NCBI GenBank assembly: GCA_964555735.1
Contig: CAZKTS010000305.1
Coordinates: 1-9,713 of the forward strand
Source: CAZKTS01 sp964555735
Lineage (GTDB): Bacteria > Actinomycetota > Acidimicrobiia > IMCC26256 > PALSA-555
Length of the DNA stretch: 9,713 bases
Direction: 5' to 3'
Notes under the pieces: model-generated
Database searches by the model: none
Seen by the model: only the letters and a program-made list of their open reading frames with translations
What the model was told of the DNA's origin: nothing
Made by a program: the position numbers and the translations under genes
In this document: piece after piece, positions 1-5,830 of the stretch
Layout: each line of letters opens with the position of its first letter
Numbering within the stretch: the stretch's first letter is position 1

Positions 1-654
1 GCGACCCACCTCTTCCGCACCGAGCGGCTGGCCGCGGGCGACACCCTGAGCGAGGTGACCGCCCGGATCGCGGGCGCCTGGGGCCTCGAGAGCCGACTGC
101 TGCCGATGACCGACGACCTCGTGGCCACGCGCATCACGGTCGAGCGCGACGGCGCCACCGAGGAGCTGGCAATGCAGGACTGGTTCGTGCGCGAGCGGGC
201 CGAGCCGCCGGTGGTCTCGGTGCGCTTCGACGGCGCGGCCACCGCCCGACCCGCGCCAGGCGTGCTCGAGGCGATCGAGGCCGCCGACACGGTCCTCGTC
301 TGCCCGAGCAACCCGGTGATCTCGATCGGGCCGATCCTGGCGGTGCCGGGCATCCGAGACGCCCTCGTACGGCGCCGCGACCGGGTCGTGGGCGTGAGCC
401 CCATCATCGGAGGTCGCCCGGTGCGCGGGCCCGCGGATCGGCTCATGGGTCCCCTCGGCATCGAGGTGTCCTGCGTCGGCGTGGCCCACGCGTACGCCGA
501 GTTCTGCTCGGCCCTCGTCATCGATTCGACCGACGCGGCGCACGCGGCCGCCGTCGATGCTGCGGGCGTCCGCGCGGTGGTGGCCGACACCCTCATGCGC
601 GACGCGCGCGTCGCCGCCGCGCTCGCACGCGACACCCTCGCCGCCGTCGCGTGA
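1..654 (+). CDS. cofD: 2-phospho-L-lactate transferase CofD/FbiA, 5' truncated by window edge
   Basis: Frame 1 is open from base 1, and 217 residues are visible. The family is usually a little over 300 residues, so roughly 100 N-terminal residues lie outside the window. The enzyme transfers the phospholactate or, in actinobacteria, phosphoenolpyruvate-derived moiety from its GDP-activated form to the deazaflavin Fo, giving (dehydro-)F420-0. Visible family signatures, numbered from base 1, are the segment THLFRTERL near the start, LPMTDD at about 34-39, CPSNPVISIGPILAV at 101-115 and SPIIGGRPVRGPADRLM at 133-149. The C-terminal part carries a VIDSTDA stretch typical of the family. The first Met in frame (from base 55) is internal, because homology continues upstream of it to base 1. 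The stop overlaps the GTG start of cofE (GTGA), which implies translational coupling. Identification is by recalled family motifs and is strong. The choice between the lactate and phosphoenolpyruvate forms cannot be made from this sequence. Confidence 0.93.
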   Translation, partial: ATHLFRTERLAAGDTLSEVTARIAGAWGLESRLLPMTDDLVATRITVERDGATEELAMQDWFVRERAEPPVVSVRFDGAATARPAPGVLEAIEAADTVLVCPSNPVISIGPILAVPGIRDALVRRRDRVVGVSPIIGGRPVRGPADRLMGPLGIEVSCVGVAHAYAEFCSALVIDSTDAAHAAAVDAAGVRAVVADTLMRDARVAAALARDTLAAVA

Positions 655-1358
655 CCCTCACGATCGTCCCGATCACCGGCATCGCCGAGGTCGTGGCCGG
701 CGACGAGCTCGCGGTGCTCATCGCCGACGCCGCCGCCGCCCAGGGCACGCCGCTCGCCGACGCCGACTGTCTCGTCGTCACCCAGAAGGTCGTCTCCAAG
801 GTCGAAGGCCGCGTGGTCGCGCTCGACGCCGACGACCCCGACGCCCGCCGCCGCCTCATCGAGGGTGAGGCCCGACGGGTGCTGCGGCGCCGGGGCGACC
901 TGCTCATCACCGAGACCTCGCACGGCTGGGTCTGCGCGAACGCGGGCGTGGATCTCTCGAACGTCGAGGACGGTCAGGCCGCGCTCCTGCCCGTCGACAG
1001 CGACCGCTCGGCGCGTCACATCCGTGACGCGCTCCGCGCTCGCGTCGGCGTGGAGGTGGCCGTGGTCGTCTCCGACACCTTCGGCCGAGCCTGGCGCATG
1101 GGGCTCACCGACGTCGCCATCGGGGTGAGCGGCCTCGCGGCCGTCGTGGACCTGCGGGGTGAAGCGGACGCCATGGGGCGCGAGCTCCAGGTGACCGAGG
1201 TGGCGATCGCCGACGAGATCGCCGGGGCAGCCGAGCTGGTGATGGGCAAGGCCGCGCGGGTGCCCGCGGCGATCGTGCGCGGCCTGGACGCAACCTGGCT
1301 GCGCGAAGGCTCGGCGCGCGAGCTCGCGCGCGCCCCGGCCGACGATCTGTTCCGGTAG
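651..1358 (+). CDS. cofE: Coenzyme F420-0:L-glutamate ligase CofE (stand-alone)
   Basis: This 235-residue protein adds L-glutamate to F420-0, and then further gamma-linked glutamates, using GTP. The whole length matches the CofE domain. QKVVSKVEGR lies at 45-54, CANAGVDLSN at 95-104, SDTFGRAWRMGLTDVAIG at 141-158, and a conserved C-terminal stretch (DAMGRELQVTEVAIADEI followed by AELVMGKA) comes after. It ends shortly beyond the ligase fold, near the length of archaeal CofE and about half that of mycobacterial FbiB, so no nitroreductase domain is fused. The GTG at 651 is chosen because homology starts within a few residues of it (VPITGIAEVVAGDEL) and because GTGA overlap with the upstream stop is a common coupling arrangement. 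The next gene begins 4 bases after the stop and resembles the missing FbiB C-terminal domain. Function is soluble and cytoplasmic. Confidence 0.94.
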   Translation: MTLTIVPITGIAEVVAGDELAVLIADAAAAQGTPLADADCLVVTQKVVSKVEGRVVALDADDPDARRRLIEGEARRVLRRRGDLLITETSHGWVCANAGVDLSNVEDGQAALLPVDSDRSARHIRDALRARVGVEVAVVVSDTFGRAWRMGLTDVAIGVSGLAAVVDLRGEADAMGRELQVTEVAIADEIAGAAELVMGKAARVPAAIVRGLDATWLREGSARELARAPADDLFR

Positions 1359-1362
1359 CCGG

Positions 1363-1974
1363 ATGAGCGCGCGCGTACCCACGTTCGTCGAGGCCCGACG
1401 CTCGATCCGCGCCTTCGCGCCGGAGCCGGTGTCGCGCGAGGCGCTCGACGCGCTCGTCGAGGCCGCGTGCCTCGCGCCGGCGCCGCACCACTCGCGGCCA
1501 TGGCGGTGGGTGGTCGTCGACACGCCCGACGCCAAGGCCGCGTTGGCGTCGGGCATGGGTGAAGCCTGGCGCCGCGACCTGGAGGCCGACGGTGTCGATC
1601 CCGCACGCATCTCCGGGCTGGTCGAGTCCTCGCATCGCAAGATCGTCGACGCGCCCGCCCTGATCCTGGGCTGTCTGACCTGGGACGGGCTCGACCGGTA
1701 CCCGGATGCCGCGCGCCAACGAGCCGAGTGGGGGATGGCACTGCTGAGCCTCGGCGCCGCGGTCGAGAACCTCATGCTCAGCGCGGCGGACGCGGGCCTG
1801 GCGTCGTGCTGGGTCGCAGCGCCGATCTTCTGTCCGGAGGCGGCTCGGGACGCGCTCGCGCTCCCCGACGAGTGGTTGCCCCACGCGCTGGTGCTCGTCG
1901 GGCGACCGGACCCGGGCTACGTGGGTCGGACCCGCCCGCCGGTGCCGCTCGACGACCTCCGCGCGCTCCGCTGA
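1363..1974 (+). CDS. Nitroreductase-family protein, FbiB C-terminal-domain-like; likely dehydro-F420-0 reductase
   Basis: This is a 203-residue FMN-dependent nitroreductase-fold protein. Visible motifs are RRSIRAF at 12-18 (phosphate-binding arginines of the FMN site), APAPHHSRPWRWV at 38-50, and a C-terminal region with AAVENLMLSAADAGLASCW at 132-150, followed by a conserved IFCPEAARDALALP and a closing VLVGRP strand. The PAPHHSRP segment closely resembles what I recall from the C-terminal domain of mycobacterial FbiB, which reduces dehydro-F420-0 to F420-0 with FMNH2. The gene starts 4 bases after cofE, with no obvious Shine-Dalgarno sequence, so coupled translation is likely. Context and motifs both support reduction of the F420 precursor. 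A general nitroreductase acting on another substrate is possible but less likely. It is the last plus-strand gene, converging on the minus-strand glycan genes 15 bases away. Confidence 0.85.
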   Translation: MSARVPTFVEARRSIRAFAPEPVSREALDALVEAACLAPAPHHSRPWRWVVVDTPDAKAALASGMGEAWRRDLEADGVDPARISGLVESSHRKIVDAPALILGCLTWDGLDRYPDAARQRAEWGMALLSLGAAVENLMLSAADAGLASCWVAAPIFCPEAARDALALPDEWLPHALVLVGRPDPGYVGRTRPPVPLDDLRALR

Positions 1975-1989
1975 GGTGCCGGCGCCCGG

Positions 1990-2934
1990 TCAGGTGCGGA
2001 TGCCGCGGAAGTACTCGACCGAGCGGGTCAGCCCTTCCTCGATGGTGGTGAAGGGCTGCCAGCCCAGGTGGATCGCAGCGCGACCGGGGTCGAGGGCCGA
2101 CCGGCGCAGCTCACCGGTGCGCGGCGGCGCGTAGCGCGCGGGCTCGGAGAAGCCCGTCGCCCGCGCCATGGCGTCGAACAGCTGCTGCACGCTCGTCTCG
2201 ACGCCGGTGCCGATGTTGACGATGAGCCCGCCGCCCTTCTCCGCGGCGCGCACGAAGGCGTCGGCGACGTCGTCGACGAAGACGAAGTCACGCGTCTGCT
2301 CACCGTCACCGAAGATCGTGGGCCGCTCGCCCTCGAGGAGCTTGCCGGCGAAGATCGCCACCACCCCGGCCTCACCGTGCGGGTCCTGACGCGGGCCGTA
2401 GACGTTGGCGAGGGCGAGCACGGTGTACTCGAGCCCCTGGATCTCCCGGTAGTAGTGCAAGTAGTCGCCGACCGCCTTCTTGGACACGCCGTACGGCGAG
2501 AGTGGGCGCTGCGGATGGCCCTCTCGGGTGGGCACCGACTCCGGCACGCCGTACAGCGTCCCGCCCGAGCCTGCGAACACCACCTTGCGCGTTCCCGCTT
2601 GGAGCGCGCCCTCGATGACGTTCAGCGAGCCGACGATGTTCACCTCGGCGTCGAAGGAGGGCTTCGCCACCGAGACGCGAACGTCGGCCTGGGCCGCGAG
2701 GTGGAACACGACTTCAGGCTTGCGGTGGGCGATGAGCTCGGCGACCGCCGCCGACCGCACGTCGAGGCGCTGGAAGGTCATGCGGCGGTTGCGCTGCGCG
2801 CGCGCGTCGGAGAGGTTGCCGAGCTGGCCGGTCGAGAGGTCCTCGACGACGTCGACGTCGTGGCCCTCCGCGAGCAGGCGGTCGACCAGCGTCGACCCGA
2901 TGAACCCCGCGCCGCCCGTGACCAGCACTCGCAT
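1990..2934 (-). CDS. NAD-dependent nucleotide-sugar epimerase/dehydratase, GalE-like extended SDR
   Basis: This is a 314-residue extended short-chain dehydrogenase/reductase, full length for the family. The N-terminal Rossmann motif TGGAGFIG is at 6-13, HLAAQADVRVS at about 78-88, the catalytic YGVSK (Tyr148, Lys152) at 148-152, NVYGPRQDP at 177-185, and FGDGEQTRDFVFVDD at 208-222. The best guess is a UDP-glucose/UDP-N-acetylglucosamine 4-epimerase type, which would supply a galacto-configured sugar nucleotide to the glycan genes upstream. A dehydratase or another C4/C5 epimerase cannot be excluded. The active-site loop reads AGSGGTLYG, with Gly where E. coli GalE has its catalytic Ser; I recall GG-type loops in some other GalE-like proteins. 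The ATG at 2934 starts right at the Rossmann strand. A GGGAGAG sequence lies 10 bases upstream, slightly far for an ideal ribosome site. It is the last gene of the minus-strand run. Confidence 0.85.
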   Translation of the reverse strand: MRVLVTGGAGFIGSTLVDRLLAEGHDVDVVEDLSTGQLGNLSDARAQRNRRMTFQRLDVRSAAVAELIAHRKPEVVFHLAAQADVRVSVAKPSFDAEVNIVGSLNVIEGALQAGTRKVVFAGSGGTLYGVPESVPTREGHPQRPLSPYGVSKKAVGDYLHYYREIQGLEYTVLALANVYGPRQDPHGEAGVVAIFAGKLLEGERPTIFGDGEQTRDFVFVDDVADAFVRAAEKGGGLIVNIGTGVETSVQQLFDAMARATGFSEPARYAPPRTGELRRSALDPGRAAIHLGWQPFTTIEEGLTRSVEYFRGIRT

Positions 2935-2944
2935 GATGGTTTCG

Positions 2945-2951
2945 CTCTCCC
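2945..2951 (-). promoter_or_regulatory. Probable ribosome binding site of the GalE-like gene
   Basis: On the minus strand this reads GGGAGAG, complementary to the 16S 3' end, and ends 10 bases before the ATG at 2934. The spacing is a little long, but this is the only purine-rich candidate in the 51-base gap, so the gene is probably translated independently of the one before it. Confidence 0.5.
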
Positions 2952-2961
2952 GCTCGGTGCG

Positions 2962-2978
2962 CCGCAGGGTACCTGCGG
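2962..2978. repeat. 7-bp inverted repeat (hairpin) between nucleotidyltransferase and epimerase genes
   Basis: The arms CCGCAGG (2962-2968) and CCTGCGG (2972-2978) pair perfectly around a 3-base loop, giving a GC-rich stem inside the 51-base gap between two co-oriented genes. No run of T follows on either strand, so it does not look like a standard intrinsic terminator. It could be a weak attenuator, an RNA-processing or stability element, or a protein site, or it may be chance in GC-rich DNA. Confidence 0.4.
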
Positions 2979-2985
2979 GACGCGG

Positions 2986-4086
2986 TCAGCCGGGGATGCG
3001 GGCGCCGGCGAGGGTGGTCCCGGCCGGCAGGTGCGCGCTCGCACCGACGACCGAGGTGTCGCAGACGGTGGCGCCGGCGTCGAGCACGGCGTGCACCCCG
3101 ACGATCGACCCCACGACGCGCACGCCATCGGCGAGTGACGCACCGTCGCACACCACCGAGCCCTCGACGACCGCGCCCGCGCCCACCGTGCAGCCGTGGC
3201 CGAGGGTGGAGCCCACGACCCGCGCGCCGGTCCCGACCGCCGCGCCCCGACCGAGGAGGCACGGCGCCACCACCGTGGCGTCCGGCGCGAGCGCGACGTC
3301 GCCGTCCACCCAGACGCCCGGGCGCAGCTCGTGGGCGCCCGGCGCGGGGGCCGGGCCGAGCCGGCCGGCGAGCAGATCCCGGTGCGCCTCGAGGTACTTG
3401 GTGGGCGTCCCGATGTCGATCCAGTAGTCGTCGGTGCCGACGGCGTAGAGGCGCCCGCGCTCCTCGAGCATGCGGGGGAACGTCTCACGTTCGATCGAGA
3501 CCGTGAGCTCGGTCGGGATGCGCGCGAGCACCGAAGCCTCGAGCACGTACGTCCCGCCGTTGATCCAGTTGGTGGGAGCAGCGTCAGCCGGCGGCTTCTC
3601 GACGAACGCCTTGACCTCGCCGTCGTCGTAGGTGGGCACGACCCCGAAGGCCGACGGGTCGTCGACCCGAGTGAGGTGGATGGTCGCCTCCGCCCCCCGC
3701 TCGGCGTGGAAGGACACGATGGCGCCGAGGTCGAGCGTGGTCAGCACGTCGCCGTTGCACACGACGAAGCGGTCGTCGACGCCGGCCGCGTCGGCCGCGA
3801 ACCGGATAGCGCCGGCGGTGCCGAGCGGGTACGGCTCGACCGCGTACTGGAGCGTCACGGTCGAGCCATCGGGCGTGGAGAAGGTGCCCTCCGGGAAGTG
3901 CTCGACGAACGCGTCCGGAAGGTATCCGAGCGAGAGCACGACGTCGGTCACGCCGTGGGCGGCGAGCCAGGTGAGCTGGCGCTCGAGGAACGGTACGCCA
4001 CCGATCGGCAGGAGCGGCTTGGGGGTCGTGAGCGTCAGCGGCCGGAGGCGCGTGCCTTCCCCGCCGACGAGCACGACCGCCTTCAC
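2986..4086 (-). CDS. Sugar-1-phosphate nucleotidyltransferase with C-terminal left-handed beta-helix (GDP-mannose pyrophosphorylase-like)
   Basis: This 366-residue protein makes a nucleotide sugar from NTP and sugar 1-phosphate. The nucleotide-binding signature GGEGTRLRPLT is at 8-18, followed by PKPLLPIGG (22-30) with the conserved Lys23. NGD at 111-113 supplies the metal-binding Asp113. FVEKP is at 161-165, NGGTYVL at 176-182 and DYWIDIGTPTKYLEAH at 220-235. Residues about 255-360 form degenerate hexapeptide repeats (a left-handed beta-helix), as in mannose-1-phosphate guanylyltransferases of this type. GDP-mannose is the most likely product. Glucose-1-phosphate thymidylyl- or uridylyltransferase, or a heptose guanylyltransferase, cannot be ruled out from motifs. 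The start is the GTG at 4086, directly before the first beta strand and 7 bases after the upstream stop with no evident Shine-Dalgarno sequence, so translation is probably coupled to the histidine-rich protein gene. Confidence 0.87.
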   Translation of the reverse strand: MKAVVLVGGEGTRLRPLTLTTPKPLLPIGGVPFLERQLTWLAAHGVTDVVLSLGYLPDAFVEHFPEGTFSTPDGSTVTLQYAVEPYPLGTAGAIRFAADAAGVDDRFVVCNGDVLTTLDLGAIVSFHAERGAEATIHLTRVDDPSAFGVVPTYDDGEVKAFVEKPPADAAPTNWINGGTYVLEASVLARIPTELTVSIERETFPRMLEERGRLYAVGTDDYWIDIGTPTKYLEAHRDLLAGRLGPAPAPGAHELRPGVWVDGDVALAPDATVVAPCLLGRGAAVGTGARVVGSTLGHGCTVGAGAVVEGSVVCDGASLADGVRVVGSIVGVHAVLDAGATVCDTSVVGASAHLPAGTTLAGARIPG

Positions 4087-4093
4087 GCGCGGC

Positions 4094-4915
4094 TCACGAA
4101 CTGGGCGTCAGCGTGGTGTCGGTCGCCGCGGGCACGGACGTGGCCGTGGTGGAGTCCGTGGTCTGCCCACCTGGTCCGACGGAGGCGCACGACGGGACGT
4201 CGAGCGGACCCGCGGCCGAGCCGTCGTCGGACGGGGTGGCGGTGGCGTTCGGCGGCACGCCGATCGACTCACCCTTCGGGAGGAACGCCAGCGCGATCAC
4301 CTGCTGGTCCTTGAGGCGGACATCGGACGGATCGCCGCTGCGCGCCTTGCAGTCGATCGACCACTTCACGACGCCCTTCTTGCCCGCGTAGGTGGTGCCC
4401 TCCGGACAGGTGTCGCCGTCGGTCCATTCGCGCTGCTTCGGGTCCACCGAGAGGCCGGGCCAGGCGTCGGTGCTGTCGCCCAGGTTGATCGAGTCCTCGG
4501 ACACCGAGAACCCGCCGTAGTCGAGGAACCGCCCGAGGATCGCGTTGGAGCCACCCTCCGAGCGGGTGAACGGGTGGATGTGGATGAAGCCGTCACCGTG
4601 GGTGTGGATGCCCGACCGGACGTTGGGGTTGTCGTGGACGGTCTCGAACGTGTTGGGCGGCGCGATCCACTCACCGCAGATGTTCACGTCGAAGGCAGCG
4701 TGCCAGTGGTCGCCCGCGACGCCGGAGGCCTGGTCGGCGGGCTGGGGCGGCTCGGCCGAGCTGCTACCGCCCTTGAAGGCGACGATCCCCAGGATGCCGA
4801 GCACCACGATGGTCGCCATGGCGCCGTAGAACCACCCCGATCCGCTGCGGCGCTTGGGCCGACGGGCTTTCGAGCGGATGCGGGCACGCGTGTACTTGTT
4901 GCGGGACTTCGCCAT
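4094..4915 (-). CDS. Single-pass membrane protein with histidine-rich external domain, function unknown
   Basis: I do not recognise a characterised family for this 273-residue protein. Residues 1-24 are strongly basic (Arg/Lys rich) and residues about 28-48 form one hydrophobic helix, predicting a short cytoplasmic tail and an external C-terminal domain. Right after a linker come DHWHAAFDVNICGEW (69-83), then SGIHTHGDGFIHIHPF (101-116). That gives His70, His72, His94, His104, His106, His112 and His114, with Cys80 nearby, in three HxH pairs. Such clustering suggests a metal-binding or catalytic site, but no ligand can be named. Cys170 and Cys189 could form a disulfide. A conserved-looking strand DQQVIALAFLPKGE (203-216) follows, then a Ser/Thr/Pro-rich tail from about 224 to the end that might be O-glycosylated. 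The gene sits 30 bases after a glycosyltransferase gene and 7 before a nucleotidyltransferase gene, so a role in surface glycan assembly is plausible by context only. There is no clear ribosome site; see the upstream TAATCT box. Confidence 0.85.
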   Translation of the reverse strand: MAKSRNKYTRARIRSKARRPKRRSGSGWFYGAMATIVVLGILGIVAFKGGSSSAEPPQPADQASGVAGDHWHAAFDVNICGEWIAPPNTFETVHDNPNVRSGIHTHGDGFIHIHPFTRSEGGSNAILGRFLDYGGFSVSEDSINLGDSTDAWPGLSVDPKQREWTDGDTCPEGTTYAGKKGVVKWSIDCKARSGDPSDVRLKDQQVIALAFLPKGESIGVPPNATATPSDDGSAAGPLDVPSCASVGPGGQTTDSTTATSVPAATDTTLTPSS

Positions 4916-4925
4916 GGCAGAGGGC

Positions 4926-4931
4926 AGATTA
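4926..4931 (-). promoter_or_regulatory. Possible internal -10 promoter box before the histidine-rich protein gene
   Basis: On the minus strand this reads TAATCT, matching the actinobacterial TANNNT -10 pattern in otherwise very GC-rich DNA. It ends 10 bases before the ATG at 4915, where no Shine-Dalgarno sequence is visible. A transcript from it would have almost no leader. I see no convincing -35 element, so this is weak evidence for an internal promoter. Confidence 0.3.
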
Positions 4932-4945
4932 CCCGGTGGTACCGC

Positions 4946-5830
4946 TCATTCCTCGACGCGCCGAGCGGCACCCGGGCGCAGCGCACGCATCCCCATGGCG
5001 ACGCCGGCGCGGGCGCCGAGGAACCCCGCGGTCGGCACGAGCAGCACGCGCCGCGCGCCGGTCCAGCGGGTCGCAGCGAACCGGTAGAGCGACCGATGGT
5101 GCTCCGCGATCATCCGGTAGGGATGCCGGTCCGTGCTCGCCCCGTGCACGTGGGTCACCGCGCCGCCGGGCTCGTACGCGATGCGCCAACCGGCGAGCCG
5201 CAGGCGACGGCACAGGTCGACGTCCTCGACGTACATGAAGTAGCGCTCGTCCCAGCCCCCCACCGCGTCGAGCGCGGTCCGGCGGAGCCAGATCGACGCG
5301 CCGGACACCCAGTCGACGTCCCGTGCGAGGGTCGGGTCGGCATCGAGCTCGCGGTAGCGACGGGTGAACGAGCTGTCCGACGTCACCAGCCCGACCGTGG
5401 CGTGGCCGACCGCATCCACGAGCGCGGGCTCGCGCCGCGCCGACGGGTACTGGGTGCCGTCCTCGTCGAACACGGCGGGACCCACCGCGCCGAGGTCGGC
5501 CTCGGTGTCGAACCGGGCCAGGACGGCCGCCGCGGTGCCCCGACGGACGCGTGCGTCGCAGTTCGTGACCGCCACGATCGGTGCGCGGGTCGCCGCCGTC
5601 CCGCGGTTGGCGGCCGACGCGTAGCCGACGTTGCGCCCGGGGGTCACGACCGGCACGTCCGGGTGGTCCGTGCGCAGCCGCGCCACCGAGCCGTCGGACG
5701 AGCCGTTGTCGACCACCACGATCTCCGCCGGGCCGGCGCTGTCGTCGTCCCGGAGCGATTGCACGCAGGCGGTGAGGAGGCCGCCGGACTCGTAGTTGAC
5801 GACGACCGCGGCCCACCGCTCAGTCGACAC
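4946..5830 (-). CDS. Family 2 glycosyltransferase, WbbL/rhamnosyltransferase-like
   Basis: This is a 294-residue GT-A fold glycosyltransferase. The N-terminal strand AAVVVNYES is at 7-15, VVVDNGSSDGS at 38-48, GRNVGYASAANRG at 65-77, TNCD at 89-92 (the DXD-equivalent position), and WVSGASIWLRRTALDAVGGW at 174-193. The catalytic-base region MYVEDVDLCRRLRLAGW follows at 199-215, and THVHG at 226-230. The closest type is the WbbL-like inverting enzymes that transfer rhamnose or a similar sugar to a lipid-linked acceptor at the inner face of the membrane. Because UDP-xylose synthesis genes lie directly upstream, UDP-xylose or UDP-glucuronate is a possible donor, but the sequence does not settle this. 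The family usually has NPD where this protein has NCD. The GTG start at 5830 lies inside the end of the decarboxylase gene (11-base overlap), so translation is coupled. No multi-pass membrane domain is present; the C-terminus is moderately hydrophobic and basic. Confidence 0.88.
   Translation of the reverse strand: MSTERWAAVVVNYESGGLLTACVQSLRDDDSAGPAEIVVVDNGSSDGSVARLRTDHPDVPVVTPGRNVGYASAANRGTAATRAPIVAVTNCDARVRRGTAAAVLARFDTEADLGAVGPAVFDEDGTQYPSARREPALVDAVGHATVGLVTSDSSFTRRYRELDADPTLARDVDWVSGASIWLRRTALDAVGGWDERYFMYVEDVDLCRRLRLAGWRIAYEPGGAVTHVHGASTDRHPYRMIAEHHRSLYRFAATRWTGARRVLLVPTAGFLGARAGVAMGMRALRPGAARRVEE

Noticed and set aside
1975..1989. Possible terminator in the convergent gap (GGTGCCGGCGCCCGG)
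   Set aside because: The palindromic GC bases leave no proper loop and no T tract follows on either strand, so I cannot support a terminator call.
2835..2870. Repetitive gacgtcgacgtcg-like stretch
   Set aside because: It lies inside the epimerase coding sequence and encodes its normal acidic/valine-rich segment; it is codon-composition repetition, not a repeat element.
2068..4314. Two further long plus-strand frames (2068-3138 and 3196-4314) antisense to the epimerase and nucleotidyltransferase genes
   Set aside because: Same GC-driven shadow effect; Arg/Asp/Val-rich products, no motifs, and the minus-strand proteins are clear family members.
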